A DNA stretch of 64,000 nucleotides from Dysgonomonas sp. BGC7 (GTDB lineage: Bacteria > Bacteroidota > Bacteroidia > Bacteroidales > Dysgonomonadaceae), in contig NZ_CVRP01000017.1 of the NCBI RefSeq assembly GCF_001261735.1, positions 62,001-126,000 of the forward strand, written 5' to 3'. The notes beneath the pieces were generated by a model. It did no database searches and was not told the origin of the DNA. It worked only from the letters and a program-made list of their open reading frames with translations. Below are positions 52,830-59,989 of the stretch, in pieces. Position 1 is the first letter of the stretch; each line of letters starts with the position of its first letter. The position numbers were made by a program, and so were the translations under genes.

Positions 52830-52830
52830 G

Positions 52831-53643
52831 TCAGAAAACTTTAAGAACAATGATAACTAATCCTGCCAGAGACACTAATAAACTGAAAACTCCTGCAAAT
52901 GAAGTTGTTGAACTTAGGAATTTTTTCGATGTCTGAGGTATATATAGAACATCGTTTGGCTGTATGTAATAAAATTCTGTGTCGACAATTTCTTTACTTC
53001 GCAAATCGAATGTTTTGGTAATAGAACCTGTTGCATTTTGTCGGATGATTGTGACTTTCGATCTGTCTCCGTAAGGGCCTATTGTGCTGGCTATAGATAA
53101 AGCTTGTAATATAGTCATTGACGTGCTTGTCATAACTATGCGGTTGGCTCCGGCTTCGCCTAACACACTAAAATATCTGTTGGCCAAAGTTACATCGGCT
53201 GTTGTACCTTCAGCAAAGTTGTTTAGCTTTTCACTGATCAGATTCTTAGTCTGAAGCATGGTTAAACCCTGTACATAAAGTTTTCCTATATATGGGAAAT
53301 TGATTGTGCCGTCAGCAAAAACTGTCGTAGGTGCTATATAATCTGTGTTTTCTAGCCCCCTGATCTGAGAACCTACACTGACGCCTGTTGACTCATTGAG
53401 TCCTCTTGTCGTCAGCCGAGGAGTGTATCCTGAAAACATTCTGGCAGTTTCTTCATCCCAGGCATATACTATAACGCTCAACTGGTCGCCGGGTATTATT
53501 CGGTATTCTTCTGCTTTAACCATCAATTGCGGATATTTCAATTTAATATCCTGCAACAGATCGGTTTGTTTATTTGTTACACAAGCACTGAATCCCAATA
53601 AAACACAGGCTAGTATCAATAACTTCTTTATTTTGGTTTTCAT
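52831..53643 (-). CDS. Wza-type polysaccharide export lipoprotein (first copy)
   Basis: A 270-residue lipoprotein (lipobox GFSAC) of the Wza/polysaccharide export family. The Poly_export domain (YRIIPGDQLSVIVYAWDEE) is followed by DGTINFPYIGKLYVQGLT and an SLBB domain (RYFSVLGEAGANRIVMTSTSM). The C-terminal helix (about 245-268) fits the membrane-spanning part. It lies 17 nt after the peptide deformylase gene and 1 nt before its paralog. Two different Wza subunits next to one Wzc suggests hetero-oligomers or duplicated channels. Confidence 0.88.
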   Translation of the reverse strand: MKTKIKKLLILACVLLGFSACVTNKQTDLLQDIKLKYPQLMVKAEEYRIIPGDQLSVIVYAWDEETARMFSGYTPRLTTRGLNESTGVSVGSQIRGLENTDYIAPTTVFADGTINFPYIGKLYVQGLTMLQTKNLISEKLNNFAEGTTADVTLANRYFSVLGEAGANRIVMTSTSMTILQALSIASTIGPYGDRSKVTIIRQNATGSITKTFDLRSKEIVDTEFYYIQPNDVLYIPQTSKKFLSSTTSFAGVFSLLVSLAGLVIIVLKVF

Positions 53644-53660
53644 ATATTCGATCCGGTTTC

Positions 53661-54224
53661 TCAGATTTTACCTCCTATGGCTTTCACTCTGTATCGGCAA
53701 TTTGTTTTGCCTTTCAGCATGTTAGTAAGTTTGCTTTTTATCAATTGTTTGCGTATTCCTGATATCTTGTCTATAAATAATATTCCCTCTATGTGATCAT
53801 ATTCGTGTTGTATGCAGCGGGCAAAGAATGTATCGTATTCTTCGTCGTGAGCAACAAAGTTTTCATCTACATATTGTATACGTATTTTTTCTTCTCTTTC
53901 TACATTCTCGTTTATACCCGGTATGCTAAGACAGCCTTCTTCCAATTTAACTATTTCGCCTGTAGACTCTATGATACGGGGATTGATAAAAACCTTCTTA
54001 AATCCTGCATATTCAGGCTTGTCTTCGGCCAATGGGTCTAAATCTATTACGAACAGACGTATATCAAGCCCTACCTGAGGCGCAGCCAGTCCTATTCCGT
54101 CTGCATTATACATAGTCTCGAACATATTGTCGATCAGTTCTTTCAGATTAGGGTATTCTGCGGTAATGTCTTTAGCTACTTTTCTTAAAACGGGTTGCCC
54201 ATAAAGGTATATAGGTAATATCAT
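53661..54224 (-). CDS. def: peptide deformylase (cytoplasmic)
   Basis: Removes the N-formyl group from nascent proteins using Fe(II) or another metal. The 187 residues have all three motifs: [19 protein letters not shown] (metal Cys) and QHEYDHIEG (metal His pair and catalytic Glu). No signal peptide is present, as expected. It lies 7 nt after ruvX and 17 nt before the first export lipoprotein, so an essential housekeeping gene heads the polysaccharide export genes. Confidence 0.97.
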   Translation of the reverse strand: MILPIYLYGQPVLRKVAKDITAEYPNLKELIDNMFETMYNADGIGLAAPQVGLDIRLFVIDLDPLAEDKPEYAGFKKVFINPRIIESTGEIVKLEEGCLSIPGINENVEREEKIRIQYVDENFVAHDEEYDTFFARCIQHEYDHIEGILFIDKISGIRKQLIKSKLTNMLKGKTNCRYRVKAIGGKI

Positions 54225-54231
54225 ATTTAGT

Positions 54232-54657
54232 TTATTTGTTTTGTAATCTCAGACTCTCCATATAGCTTTGTAGAATTATGGTTGCACTGATTTCGTCTAC
54301 CAGACTTTTGTTCTGTCTGTCCTTTTTTTTCAGTCCTGCATCAATAATTGTTTGTTGAGCTAAGGTAGATGTAAAGCGTTCGTCGTACATTTCTACGGGA
54401 ATATTCGGGTATAAGGATTGTAGTTTCTTTACAAATGGCCGGATATGCTTCATATTTTCAGAATATTCGTTATTCATCTGTTTTGGCAATCCTACAATGA
54501 TGCGTTCTACATCTTCTTTACTCAAATATGTCCTTAAATAGTCGAAAAGAGTATGAGTAGGAACAGTTGTGAGGCCGTTAGCTATAATTTTCAATATATC
54601 CGACACGGCTATTCCTGTTCGCTTAGTCCCATAATCTATCGCCAAAAATCGTCCCAT
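54232..54657 (-). CDS. ruvX: Holliday junction resolvase-like/pre-16S rRNA nuclease YqgF
   Basis: RNase H-fold nuclease, essential in several bacteria and shown to process the 16S rRNA 5' end in E. coli. From the ATG at 54657 it has 141 residues: [20 protein letters not shown] contains the first catalytic Asp, [15 protein letters not shown] the second block, and [10 protein letters not shown] with the [14 protein letters not shown]-terminus the rest. A TACCTTTG element (minus strand, 54674-54667) ends only 9 nt before this ATG, so the mRNA may be nearly leaderless. Confidence 0.93.
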   Translation of the reverse strand: MGRFLAIDYGTKRTGIAVSDILKIIANGLTTVPTHTLFDYLRTYLSKEDVERIIVGLPKQMNNEYSENMKHIRPFVKKLQSLYPNIPVEMYDERFTSTLAQQTIIDAGLKKKDRQNKSLVDEISATIILQSYMESLRLQNK

Positions 54658-54666
54658 ATTAGGCAG

Positions 54667-54674
54667 CAAAGGTA
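54667..54674 (-). promoter_or_regulatory. -7 promoter element of ruvX-def-export operon
   Basis: TACCTTTG on the minus strand matches TAnnTTTG. No -33 TTG is seen. It is the only promoter element I find upstream of the five closely spaced genes ruvX to wzc. Confidence 0.5.
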
Positions 54675-54761
54675 GATAAAAAATATTTATATCTCTCTAT
54701 TATAAGCATGTAAATCGTGCAAATTAAGATTGATTTGTATTTCTGATAGGGTGAAAACTAA

Positions 54762-54798
54762 AAACAGATGAAATAGAATTATTTTAATTTCATCTGTT
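54762..54798 (-). terminator. intrinsic terminator of ilvE-lptB
   Basis: AACAGATGAAAT pairs with ATTTCATCTGTT around a 12-nt loop; on the minus strand TTTTTAGTTTTC follows. Confidence 0.75.
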
Positions 54799-54820
54799 AT
54801 ATTCTTTTATTTTAACGGGG

Positions 54821-55606
54821 TTAGCCTTTCAAATGTTCAAAATTTCTGCGTTTGAGCTCAAAGTCGCGTCCGAGATATTTCTCTCTTACGATTTCATTCG
54901 AGGCCAGTTCTTCTGCCGAGCCTTGGAAAAGGACTTTGCCTTCGAAGAGCAGATACGCCCTGTCGGTAATACTTAGAGTTTCGTCCACATTGTGGTCTGT
55001 AATAAGTATTCCAATATTTTTATACTTTAATTTGGCTACTATCTCCTGAATGTCTTGTACGGCAATAGGGTCTACTCCGGCAAAAGGCTCGTCGAGCATA
55101 ATAAACTTAGGGTCTATTGCCAGACAGCGGGCTATTTCCGAACGCCTTCTTTCGCCTCCCGACAATCGGTCTCCTAGGTTTTTTCTTACTTTATGTAGCC
55201 CAAACTCATCTATAAGGCTTTCCAATTTCTCTTTTTGATATGCAGGCGAGGTCTTTGTCATTTCCAAAACTGAACGAATATTGTCTTCTACAGTCATTTT
55301 TCTGAAGATAGATGCCTCTTGAGCCAGATACCCGATTCCGTTTTGAGCTCTTTTATAAACAGGAAATTTGGTGATTTCCTGCTCGTTGAGGAATATCTTT
55401 CCTTCGTTGGGCATAACAAGGCCTACTGTCATGTAAAATGTAGTGGTTTTTCCTGCGCCATTCGGTCCCAGCAAACCCACAATTTCACCTTGTTTCACAT
55501 TTATAGAAACATGATTTACTACAGTTCTCGACTTGTAGCGTTTTACAAGGTTTTCCGTCCGTAGAACCATTCTGTCCTCTGTGTGCATTTGATCCTCTAT
55601 CTCCAT
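54821..55606 (-). CDS. lptB: LPS export ABC transporter ATP-binding protein
   Basis: The cytoplasmic ATPase of the LptBFG lipopolysaccharide exporter. From the ATG at 55606 (MEIEDQMH) it has 261 residues; the longer frame overlaps ilvE. Walker A GPNGAGKTT, the LptB-type GIGYLAQEASIFRKMTVEDN (Q-loop), signature LSGGERRR, Walker B FIMLDEPFAGVDP, and H-loop ITDHNVDETL are all present. The N-terminal extension of about 15 residues is not in E. coli LptB. It lies 14 nt downstream of ilvE, with which it is cotranscribed. Confidence 0.95.
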   Translation of the reverse strand: MEIEDQMHTEDRMVLRTENLVKRYKSRTVVNHVSINVKQGEIVGLLGPNGAGKTTTFYMTVGLVMPNEGKIFLNEQEITKFPVYKRAQNGIGYLAQEASIFRKMTVEDNIRSVLEMTKTSPAYQKEKLESLIDEFGLHKVRKNLGDRLSGGERRRSEIARCLAIDPKFIMLDEPFAGVDPIAVQDIQEIVAKLKYKNIGILITDHNVDETLSITDRAYLLFEGKVLFQGSAEELASNEIVREKYLGRDFELKRRNFEHLKG

Positions 55607-55620
55607 ATTCGAAAAGCTAT

Positions 55621-56640
55621 TTATGCAAGCACAGTAACCCAATTGTGGGTGTCGGGCTCGTCACCAAGCTGAATTCCTCTTAGTTTATTATATAATTTTG
55701 TGCTTATCGGACCTGCGTTACCATCTTTGGATATGACATAAGATTTGTTTTCTTCCACATCGTCAACTCTCAATATAGGGCTGATTACAGCAGCAGTTCC
55801 TACCTGTCCGGCTTCCTCAAATGTAGATAATTCTTCTTCAGGAACTTGTCTGCGCTCTACCTTCATGCCCATATCTTCAGCCAACAGCATCAGGCTTTTG
55901 TTTGTTATGGAGGGCAATATTGAAGATGAAAGCGGTGTGATATATGTGTTATCTTTGATTCCGAAGAAATTGGCAGGGCCACATTCGTCCAGATATTTTT
56001 TTTCTTTTGCATCCAGATATAAAACAGCTGAATATCCCATCTCGTGTGCTTTATGACCTGCGACTAAGCTGGCTGCATAGTTACCCCCGATCTTGATAGT
56101 ACCTGTTCCTAGAGGTGCGGCACGGTCGTACCCTCTGAATATAGCTACAGGGGTAGGTCTAAATCCTTCTTTGAAATATGGGCCTACAGGGGTTACAAAC
56201 ACTAGAAACAGATATTCTGTAGCTGGTTTTACTCCTACTTGTGCCCCTAATCCAATCAATAAAGGACGAATATATAATGATGCTCCGCTACCGTAAGGAG
56301 GGATAAATCTTTCGTTTAGTTTTACTGCTTTTAATACCGCTTCTTCAAAAACTTCGACAGGTAGTTCTTCCATCATAATTCCATGACATGAAGACTGCAT
56401 ACGCAAGGCATTATCCCTCATTCTGAAAATTCTGGCTTTCCCGTCTTTTCCTTTGAATGCTTTGAGTCCTTCAAACGCTTCTTGTCCGTAGTGCAGGCAG
56501 GTTGCTGCCATATGAATGTCAATAAATTCAGATGTTGTTTCAGTTGGAGTACTCCACTTTCCATCTTTGTAATAACTTCTTACATTATAATCTGTTTTCA
56601 TGTACCCGAAAGACAGATTTGACCAGTCTATTTCATTCAT
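55621..56640 (-). CDS. ilvE: branched-chain amino acid aminotransferase
   Basis: PLP-dependent fold type IV transaminase that makes Leu, Ile and Val from 2-oxo acids and glutamate. The 339 residues belong to the longer, eukaryote-like (BCAT2) branch: CLHYGQEAFEGLKAFKGKDG near the start, RPLLIGLG, and the PLP Lys in GTIKIGGNYAAS. The YLDECGPANFFGI and FEEAGQVGTAAVISPI blocks complete the active site. It precedes lptB by 14 nt. A TACTTTTG element lies at 56692-56699 (minus strand). Confidence 0.95.
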   Translation of the reverse strand: MNEIDWSNLSFGYMKTDYNVRSYYKDGKWSTPTETTSEFIDIHMAATCLHYGQEAFEGLKAFKGKDGKARIFRMRDNALRMQSSCHGIMMEELPVEVFEEAVLKAVKLNERFIPPYGSGASLYIRPLLIGLGAQVGVKPATEYLFLVFVTPVGPYFKEGFRPTPVAIFRGYDRAAPLGTGTIKIGGNYAASLVAGHKAHEMGYSAVLYLDAKEKKYLDECGPANFFGIKDNTYITPLSSSILPSITNKSLMLLAEDMGMKVERRQVPEEELSTFEEAGQVGTAAVISPILRVDDVEENKSYVISKDGNAGPISTKLYNKLRGIQLGDEPDTHNWVTVLA

Positions 56641-56691
56641 ATTAATAAAAGTTTTATCAGTCGATATAATTGATAGGTTTGTTTATATTAG

Positions 56692-56699
56692 CAAAAGTA
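56692..56699 (-). promoter_or_regulatory. -7 promoter element of ilvE-lptB
   Basis: TACTTTTG on the minus strand fits TAnnTTTG; no -33 TTG is seen. The leader would be about 45 nt. Confidence 0.45.
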
Positions 56700-56854
56700 C
56701 AAATTTCGTTGACATAAATATGATATTTCAATTAATATATGTCTGAAATGGAGACACTTTTTGATATTTAGAGTTACTCACTTATTCTAGAATAAGGACA
56801 GTAGGATGTAGCAGCTTTTATTTCTTGTTATTTCCTCAGTTGTTTATACTTCTG

Positions 56855-57463
56855 TTATTCGAATAGTTTGTCTATGTATAAAATTCCTTGAAGGTGGTCG
56901 TATTCGTGTTGAAAAACAACTCCGGTGAAATCTCCTTTGCGCGTGTGCCCACTGAGTCTTTCTTTTATCAGATCGCCTTTTTCGTTATAGTATTCTACAT
57001 CGACCCAAGCATAGCGCTTACTGTTTCCCGACATATCAGGAACAGAAAGGCATCCATCATTTTCGAAGCATATTGTTTCTTCGGGATGGTTTACTATTCG
57101 AGGGTTTATCGCAACCTCGACAGGTATTCCCGGTTTATCGAGCCGCATAAATAGAAACATATTACGCCCTATGCCTACTTGAGGTGCAGCTATGCCTACT
57201 CCCGATTCTACAGCCATTGTTAACTTGAGTCGTTCGATAAAATCCTTTAGAACTTCACTTGAGGTTATATCTTTAATATTTATATCTGAACATTTTTTTC
57301 TGAGGAATAGAGAATCTTTTTTATTGTCTATTTGCAATACCCTAAAAGGGATATCCTTTGTTTCTTCAGTTATCAGTTTTTTTTCTTTGGCTGTCATTTC
57401 TTTAGTTGAGTTACACGCAATCATGCTCATTGCTATTATAAACATGGATATGATTGTTTTCAT
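56855..57463 (-). CDS. peptide deformylase homolog with lipoprotein signal (exported)
   Basis: A second deformylase, 202 residues from the ATG at 57463 (MKTIISMFIIAMSMIAC). The N-terminus is a lipoprotein signal with lipobox SMIAC, so the mature protein should be attached to a membrane outside the cytoplasm. All active-site motifs are kept: GVGIAAPQVG, DGCLSVPD (metal Cys) and QHEYDHLQG (two His and Glu). Residues about 20-75 form an extra Lys/Glu-rich region (TAKEKKLITEE). The upstream Met of the frame (57505) lies inside the promoter and is rejected. Deformylases act on nascent chains in the cytoplasm, so a lipoprotein version would need another substrate or another metal-dependent role. 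Confidence 0.85.
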   Translation of the reverse strand: MKTIISMFIIAMSMIACNSTKEMTAKEKKLITEETKDIPFRVLQIDNKKDSLFLRKKCSDINIKDITSSEVLKDFIERLKLTMAVESGVGIAAPQVGIGRNMFLFMRLDKPGIPVEVAINPRIVNHPEETICFENDGCLSVPDMSGNSKRYAWVDVEYYNEKGDLIKERLSGHTRKGDFTGVVFQHEYDHLQGILYIDKLFE

Positions 57464-57502
57464 CGTGATATTTAATTGGTTTTTATAAATGAGTCTATCA
57501 TA

Positions 57503-57533
57503 CAAAGATAATTTATTTTAGCTGCTCTTTCAA
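57503..57533 (-). promoter_or_regulatory. promoter of the exported deformylase gene
   Basis: On the minus strand TTG (57533-57531), a 20-nt spacer and TATCTTTG (57510-57503) match the consensus. The leader is about 35 nt. Confidence 0.65.
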
Positions 57534-57637
57534 TGTGATAGCCTTGCAAAATATGTCAATATTTATTATTACAGGAGGCTACAGTTTACCTCAGATAAGT
57601 ATTTATTGTAAGAGTAACAGAAGTTTATCTATAGAGA

Positions 57638-57747
57638 TAGCCCCACCAACCTCTCCGAAGGGAGGCTAGGGCAAAGCCAAGAGGAGAATAATGGCAGTTG
57701 AAGAAATAGAGAAAAAGAGTACAACTTTGTCAGGTTTTAGTTAAAAT
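57638..57747 (+). repeat. 110-bp repeat, copy 1 (inverted relative to copy 2)
   Basis: Matches the reverse complement of 62485-62594 at 108 of 110 positions. It contains a GC-rich core, CCTCTCCGAAGGGAGG, able to form a small hairpin, in otherwise AT-rich DNA. It has no start-to-stop frame of note and no transposase nearby. It lies between two divergent promoters (57503-57533 and 57801-57831). Confidence 0.9.
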
Positions 57748-57800
57748 TGGGTTTTGCCATAATTGAGCAAACTGATGTTTTATACAAAGTCAATCACAGA

Positions 57801-57831
57801 TTTGTATAAATAGTGTAACTTTATATTTTTG
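57801..57831 (+). promoter_or_regulatory. promoter of the sigma factor operon
   Basis: TTTG (57801-57804), a 19-nt spacer and TATTTTTG (57824-57831) are a full match to the Bacteroidota housekeeping promoter. The leader is about 45-50 nt to the ATG at 57886. Confidence 0.7.
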
Positions 57832-57885
57832 TGTGATTATTCAGGCAATTTTGCGACTTATGAAGTAGAAACAGGAACCGCTTAT

Positions 57886-58374
57886 ATGAAACAAACGGAA
57901 GCAGAATACATTCAGTTTTTGGAAATGATAAGGCAAAATGAAGGTGTCATTTATAAAGTGGCTTCTTTTTATGCTGATAATGAGCATCCAATAGGTGATT
58001 TGTATCAGGAGACTGTTTTAAACTTGTGGAAGGCATTCCCTTCATTCAGAGGAGATAGTAAATACTCTACATGGGTATATAGAATAGCCCTTAATACATG
58101 TGTGTCCTTTTATCGCAGGAGTAAACGAAGTATATCTTATGTAGATATTTCAGTCGATATTCCTGAAGAGATAGAGAATAATGAAGAAATTCAGGAGCTT
58201 TATCAGTTGATAAACAGGCTGGGAAAAATAGAGCGTGCTTTGGTATTGTTATATTTGGACGATAAATCGTATAAGGAGATAAGTGATATAACAGGACTGA
58301 CAGTGACGAACGTAGCGACTAAGATGAGCCGGGTAAAGGCTAAGTTAAGGCAAATGTCGAATGAAAAAAACTAA
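57886..58374 (+). CDS. ECF-type RNA polymerase sigma factor
   Basis: A 162-residue sigma-70 family factor of the extracytoplasmic function group, starting at MKQTEAEYIQFL; the upstream TTG overlaps the promoter. Region 2 is GDLYQETVLNLWKAFPSFRGDSKYSTWVYRIALN, here in pieces, with the FRGDSKYSTWVYRIA core. Region 4 is IERALVLLYLDDKSYKEIS followed by a helix-turn-helix (ITGLTVTNVATKMSRVKAKLR). It heads an operon with a membrane protein and a TraB/GumN protein, a layout typical of a sigma factor and its membrane-bound partner. The promoter is of the housekeeping type. Confidence 0.93.
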   Translation: MKQTEAEYIQFLEMIRQNEGVIYKVASFYADNEHPIGDLYQETVLNLWKAFPSFRGDSKYSTWVYRIALNTCVSFYRRSKRSISYVDISVDIPEEIENNEEIQELYQLINRLGKIERALVLLYLDDKSYKEISDITGLTVTNVATKMSRVKAKLRQMSNEKN

Positions 58375-58379
58375 ACATT

Positions 58380-58955
58380 ATGGAACTTGATAATATAAAA
58401 AAGAAGTGGCAGAATGCAGAAATAAAGCTGGATATTGATAATGAGAAAATTGGCAAAATGCTCTCTAACGATGGACATAGTGCTTATAATGCCCTTTTGA
58501 AATTTGAGAAGATAGGTGCATTTGCAATGGTGATATGTGTTATTCTTGGATACTTTGTCTTTTCGAGATACTTGCCTGTTTTTATGGTATATACCGTTTC
58601 TGTCTTCTTTGCCTTTTTTTGGCAGATATATAAGATAAGAAAATTGAAGCAAATTAATATAGGACATATGACTATCATGGAAATTTCTTCTAAGGTTTAT
58701 TCTTATAGAAAGATTATATTTAAAGAGTTTTTTGTGGGAGTGGCATGGCTGGTATTATTTCTTATTTTTCTGGGATATTATGAGTTGCTGGAAACACCTC
58801 TTTCTGTTGGTAAGCTTATTGTTTTCACTGTTTTTGCCTTTGTGGGTGTGATCATTGTATTTGTTTTATATAAAGTAATGTATTGGAATAATATAAAAAA
58901 ACTGGCCTCTGCAATAGAGGAAATTGAGGAATTTGAGAGAGATAATCAAGAATAA
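58380..58955 (+). CDS. membrane protein, putative anti-sigma partner
   Basis: A 191-residue protein that I do not recognise as a named family. The N-terminal 40 residues are charged and helical (MELDNIKKKWQNAEIKLDID), followed by four hydrophobic segments (about 43-60, 64-84, 118-136 and 145-165) and an acidic C-terminal helix (SAIEEIEEFERD). It begins 5 nt after the sigma factor stop codon, so the two are translated together. An anti-sigma role is suggested by position only; there is no HxxxCxxC zinc motif. Confidence 0.78.
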   Translation: MELDNIKKKWQNAEIKLDIDNEKIGKMLSNDGHSAYNALLKFEKIGAFAMVICVILGYFVFSRYLPVFMVYTVSVFFAFFWQIYKIRKLKQINIGHMTIMEISSKVYSYRKIIFKEFFVGVAWLVLFLIFLGYYELLETPLSVGKLIVFTVFAFVGVIIVFVLYKVMYWNNIKKLASAIEEIEEFERDNQE

Positions 58956-58977
58956 CTATAATAGAAAATAATAGCTT

Positions 58978-59904
58978 ATGAAAAACATTAAAATCTTTAC
59001 AGTATCGTTACTCCTGGCTTTTTCTCTAATACTTACCGTATCAGCACAAGAATATACTAAATATACAGGGGCTCTGTTGTGGAAAGTTTCAGGTAATGGT
59101 CTAGAAAAACCTTCTTATATTTTAGGAACTCATCATCTGAAAGATGTTAGCTTTGTCGACCAAATATATGGATTAAAAGATGTAATTGACGAAACACAGC
59201 AGGTTGTAGGAGAACTGATAATGTCAGATCAGGCGGCAATGCAAGCCAAAATGACACTTGCTGCTGTAATGCCAGAAGGTGAGACATACGAAAAAATGCT
59301 ATCGAAGGATGAATATAATGATTTGCAAACGGGCTTGAAGGATATAATGGGTGTTGGTTTGGAAAATATGGGTCAGTTTAAGCCCGGATTGATCTCTTCG
59401 GTAGCATCTGTGATGCTTTATTCGAAAATATATCCTGATTATAATATGATGTCGCATGAGCCTATTGACGGCTATGTACAGCGTATCGCAAAAGAGCAAA
59501 GTAAACCGGTGTTAGGACTGGAGACTATTGATGATCAAATAGCTGTGTTGTTTGATGCAGAACCATTAAAGGATCAGGCAATATCGTTAGCTTGTTTTAT
59601 GAAGCATCGCAATATCGCATCCAGTCAGCTACAGCAGCTTGATGGTTTATATGAGAAAGGAGATGTAAACGGAATCTATGACTTATCTTTCAATAACCCA
59701 AACGATCCTTGTCCCACTTCGCAGGTACAGAAGCATGCTTTGGGGAAAGCCAGAAATGATAAGTGGCTTTTGCAGTTACCTGAGATGATGCAGACAGCAA
59801 GTAGCTTGGTTGCTGTGGGAGTATTGCATTTGGCAGGAGAAGAAGGGCTGCTGTTTCAGTTGGCAGAAAAAGGGTATAAAGTAGAGGCTGTTAAAGCCGA
59901 ATAG
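58978..59904 (+). CDS. TraB/GumN family protein
   Basis: A 308-residue exported protein with a signal peptide (ends near LTVSAQ). The family motifs are the N-terminal LGTHHLKD (Gly-x-x-His) and the C-terminal GVLHLAGEEGLLFQLAEKGYKVEAV, which form the active site in TIKI-type metalloproteases and in related TraB proteins. The sequence starts GALLWKVSGNGLEKPSYILG as in most members. Function in bacteria is not established; a hydrolase is inferred from fold relatives. It is the third gene of the sigma operon. Confidence 0.88.
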   Translation: MKNIKIFTVSLLLAFSLILTVSAQEYTKYTGALLWKVSGNGLEKPSYILGTHHLKDVSFVDQIYGLKDVIDETQQVVGELIMSDQAAMQAKMTLAAVMPEGETYEKMLSKDEYNDLQTGLKDIMGVGLENMGQFKPGLISSVASVMLYSKIYPDYNMMSHEPIDGYVQRIAKEQSKPVLGLETIDDQIAVLFDAEPLKDQAISLACFMKHRNIASSQLQQLDGLYEKGDVNGIYDLSFNNPNDPCPTSQVQKHALGKARNDKWLLQLPEMMQTASSLVAVGVLHLAGEEGLLFQLAEKGYKVEAVKAE

Positions 59905-59925
59905 GGACTCTTATTTATAATACAA

Positions 59926-59960
59926 GGAAAGCTAAGATTGAATATCCAACCTTAGCTTCC
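59926..59960. terminator. bidirectional terminator between TraB/GumN gene and PBP1A gene
   Basis: GGAA(A)GCTAAG..TTG pairs with CAA..CTTAGCTTCC around a 5-nt loop, between convergent stop codons at 59904 and 59990. Confidence 0.7.
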
Positions 59961-59989
59961 TATATGGGAATAACTTGTCCTCTAGGTTT

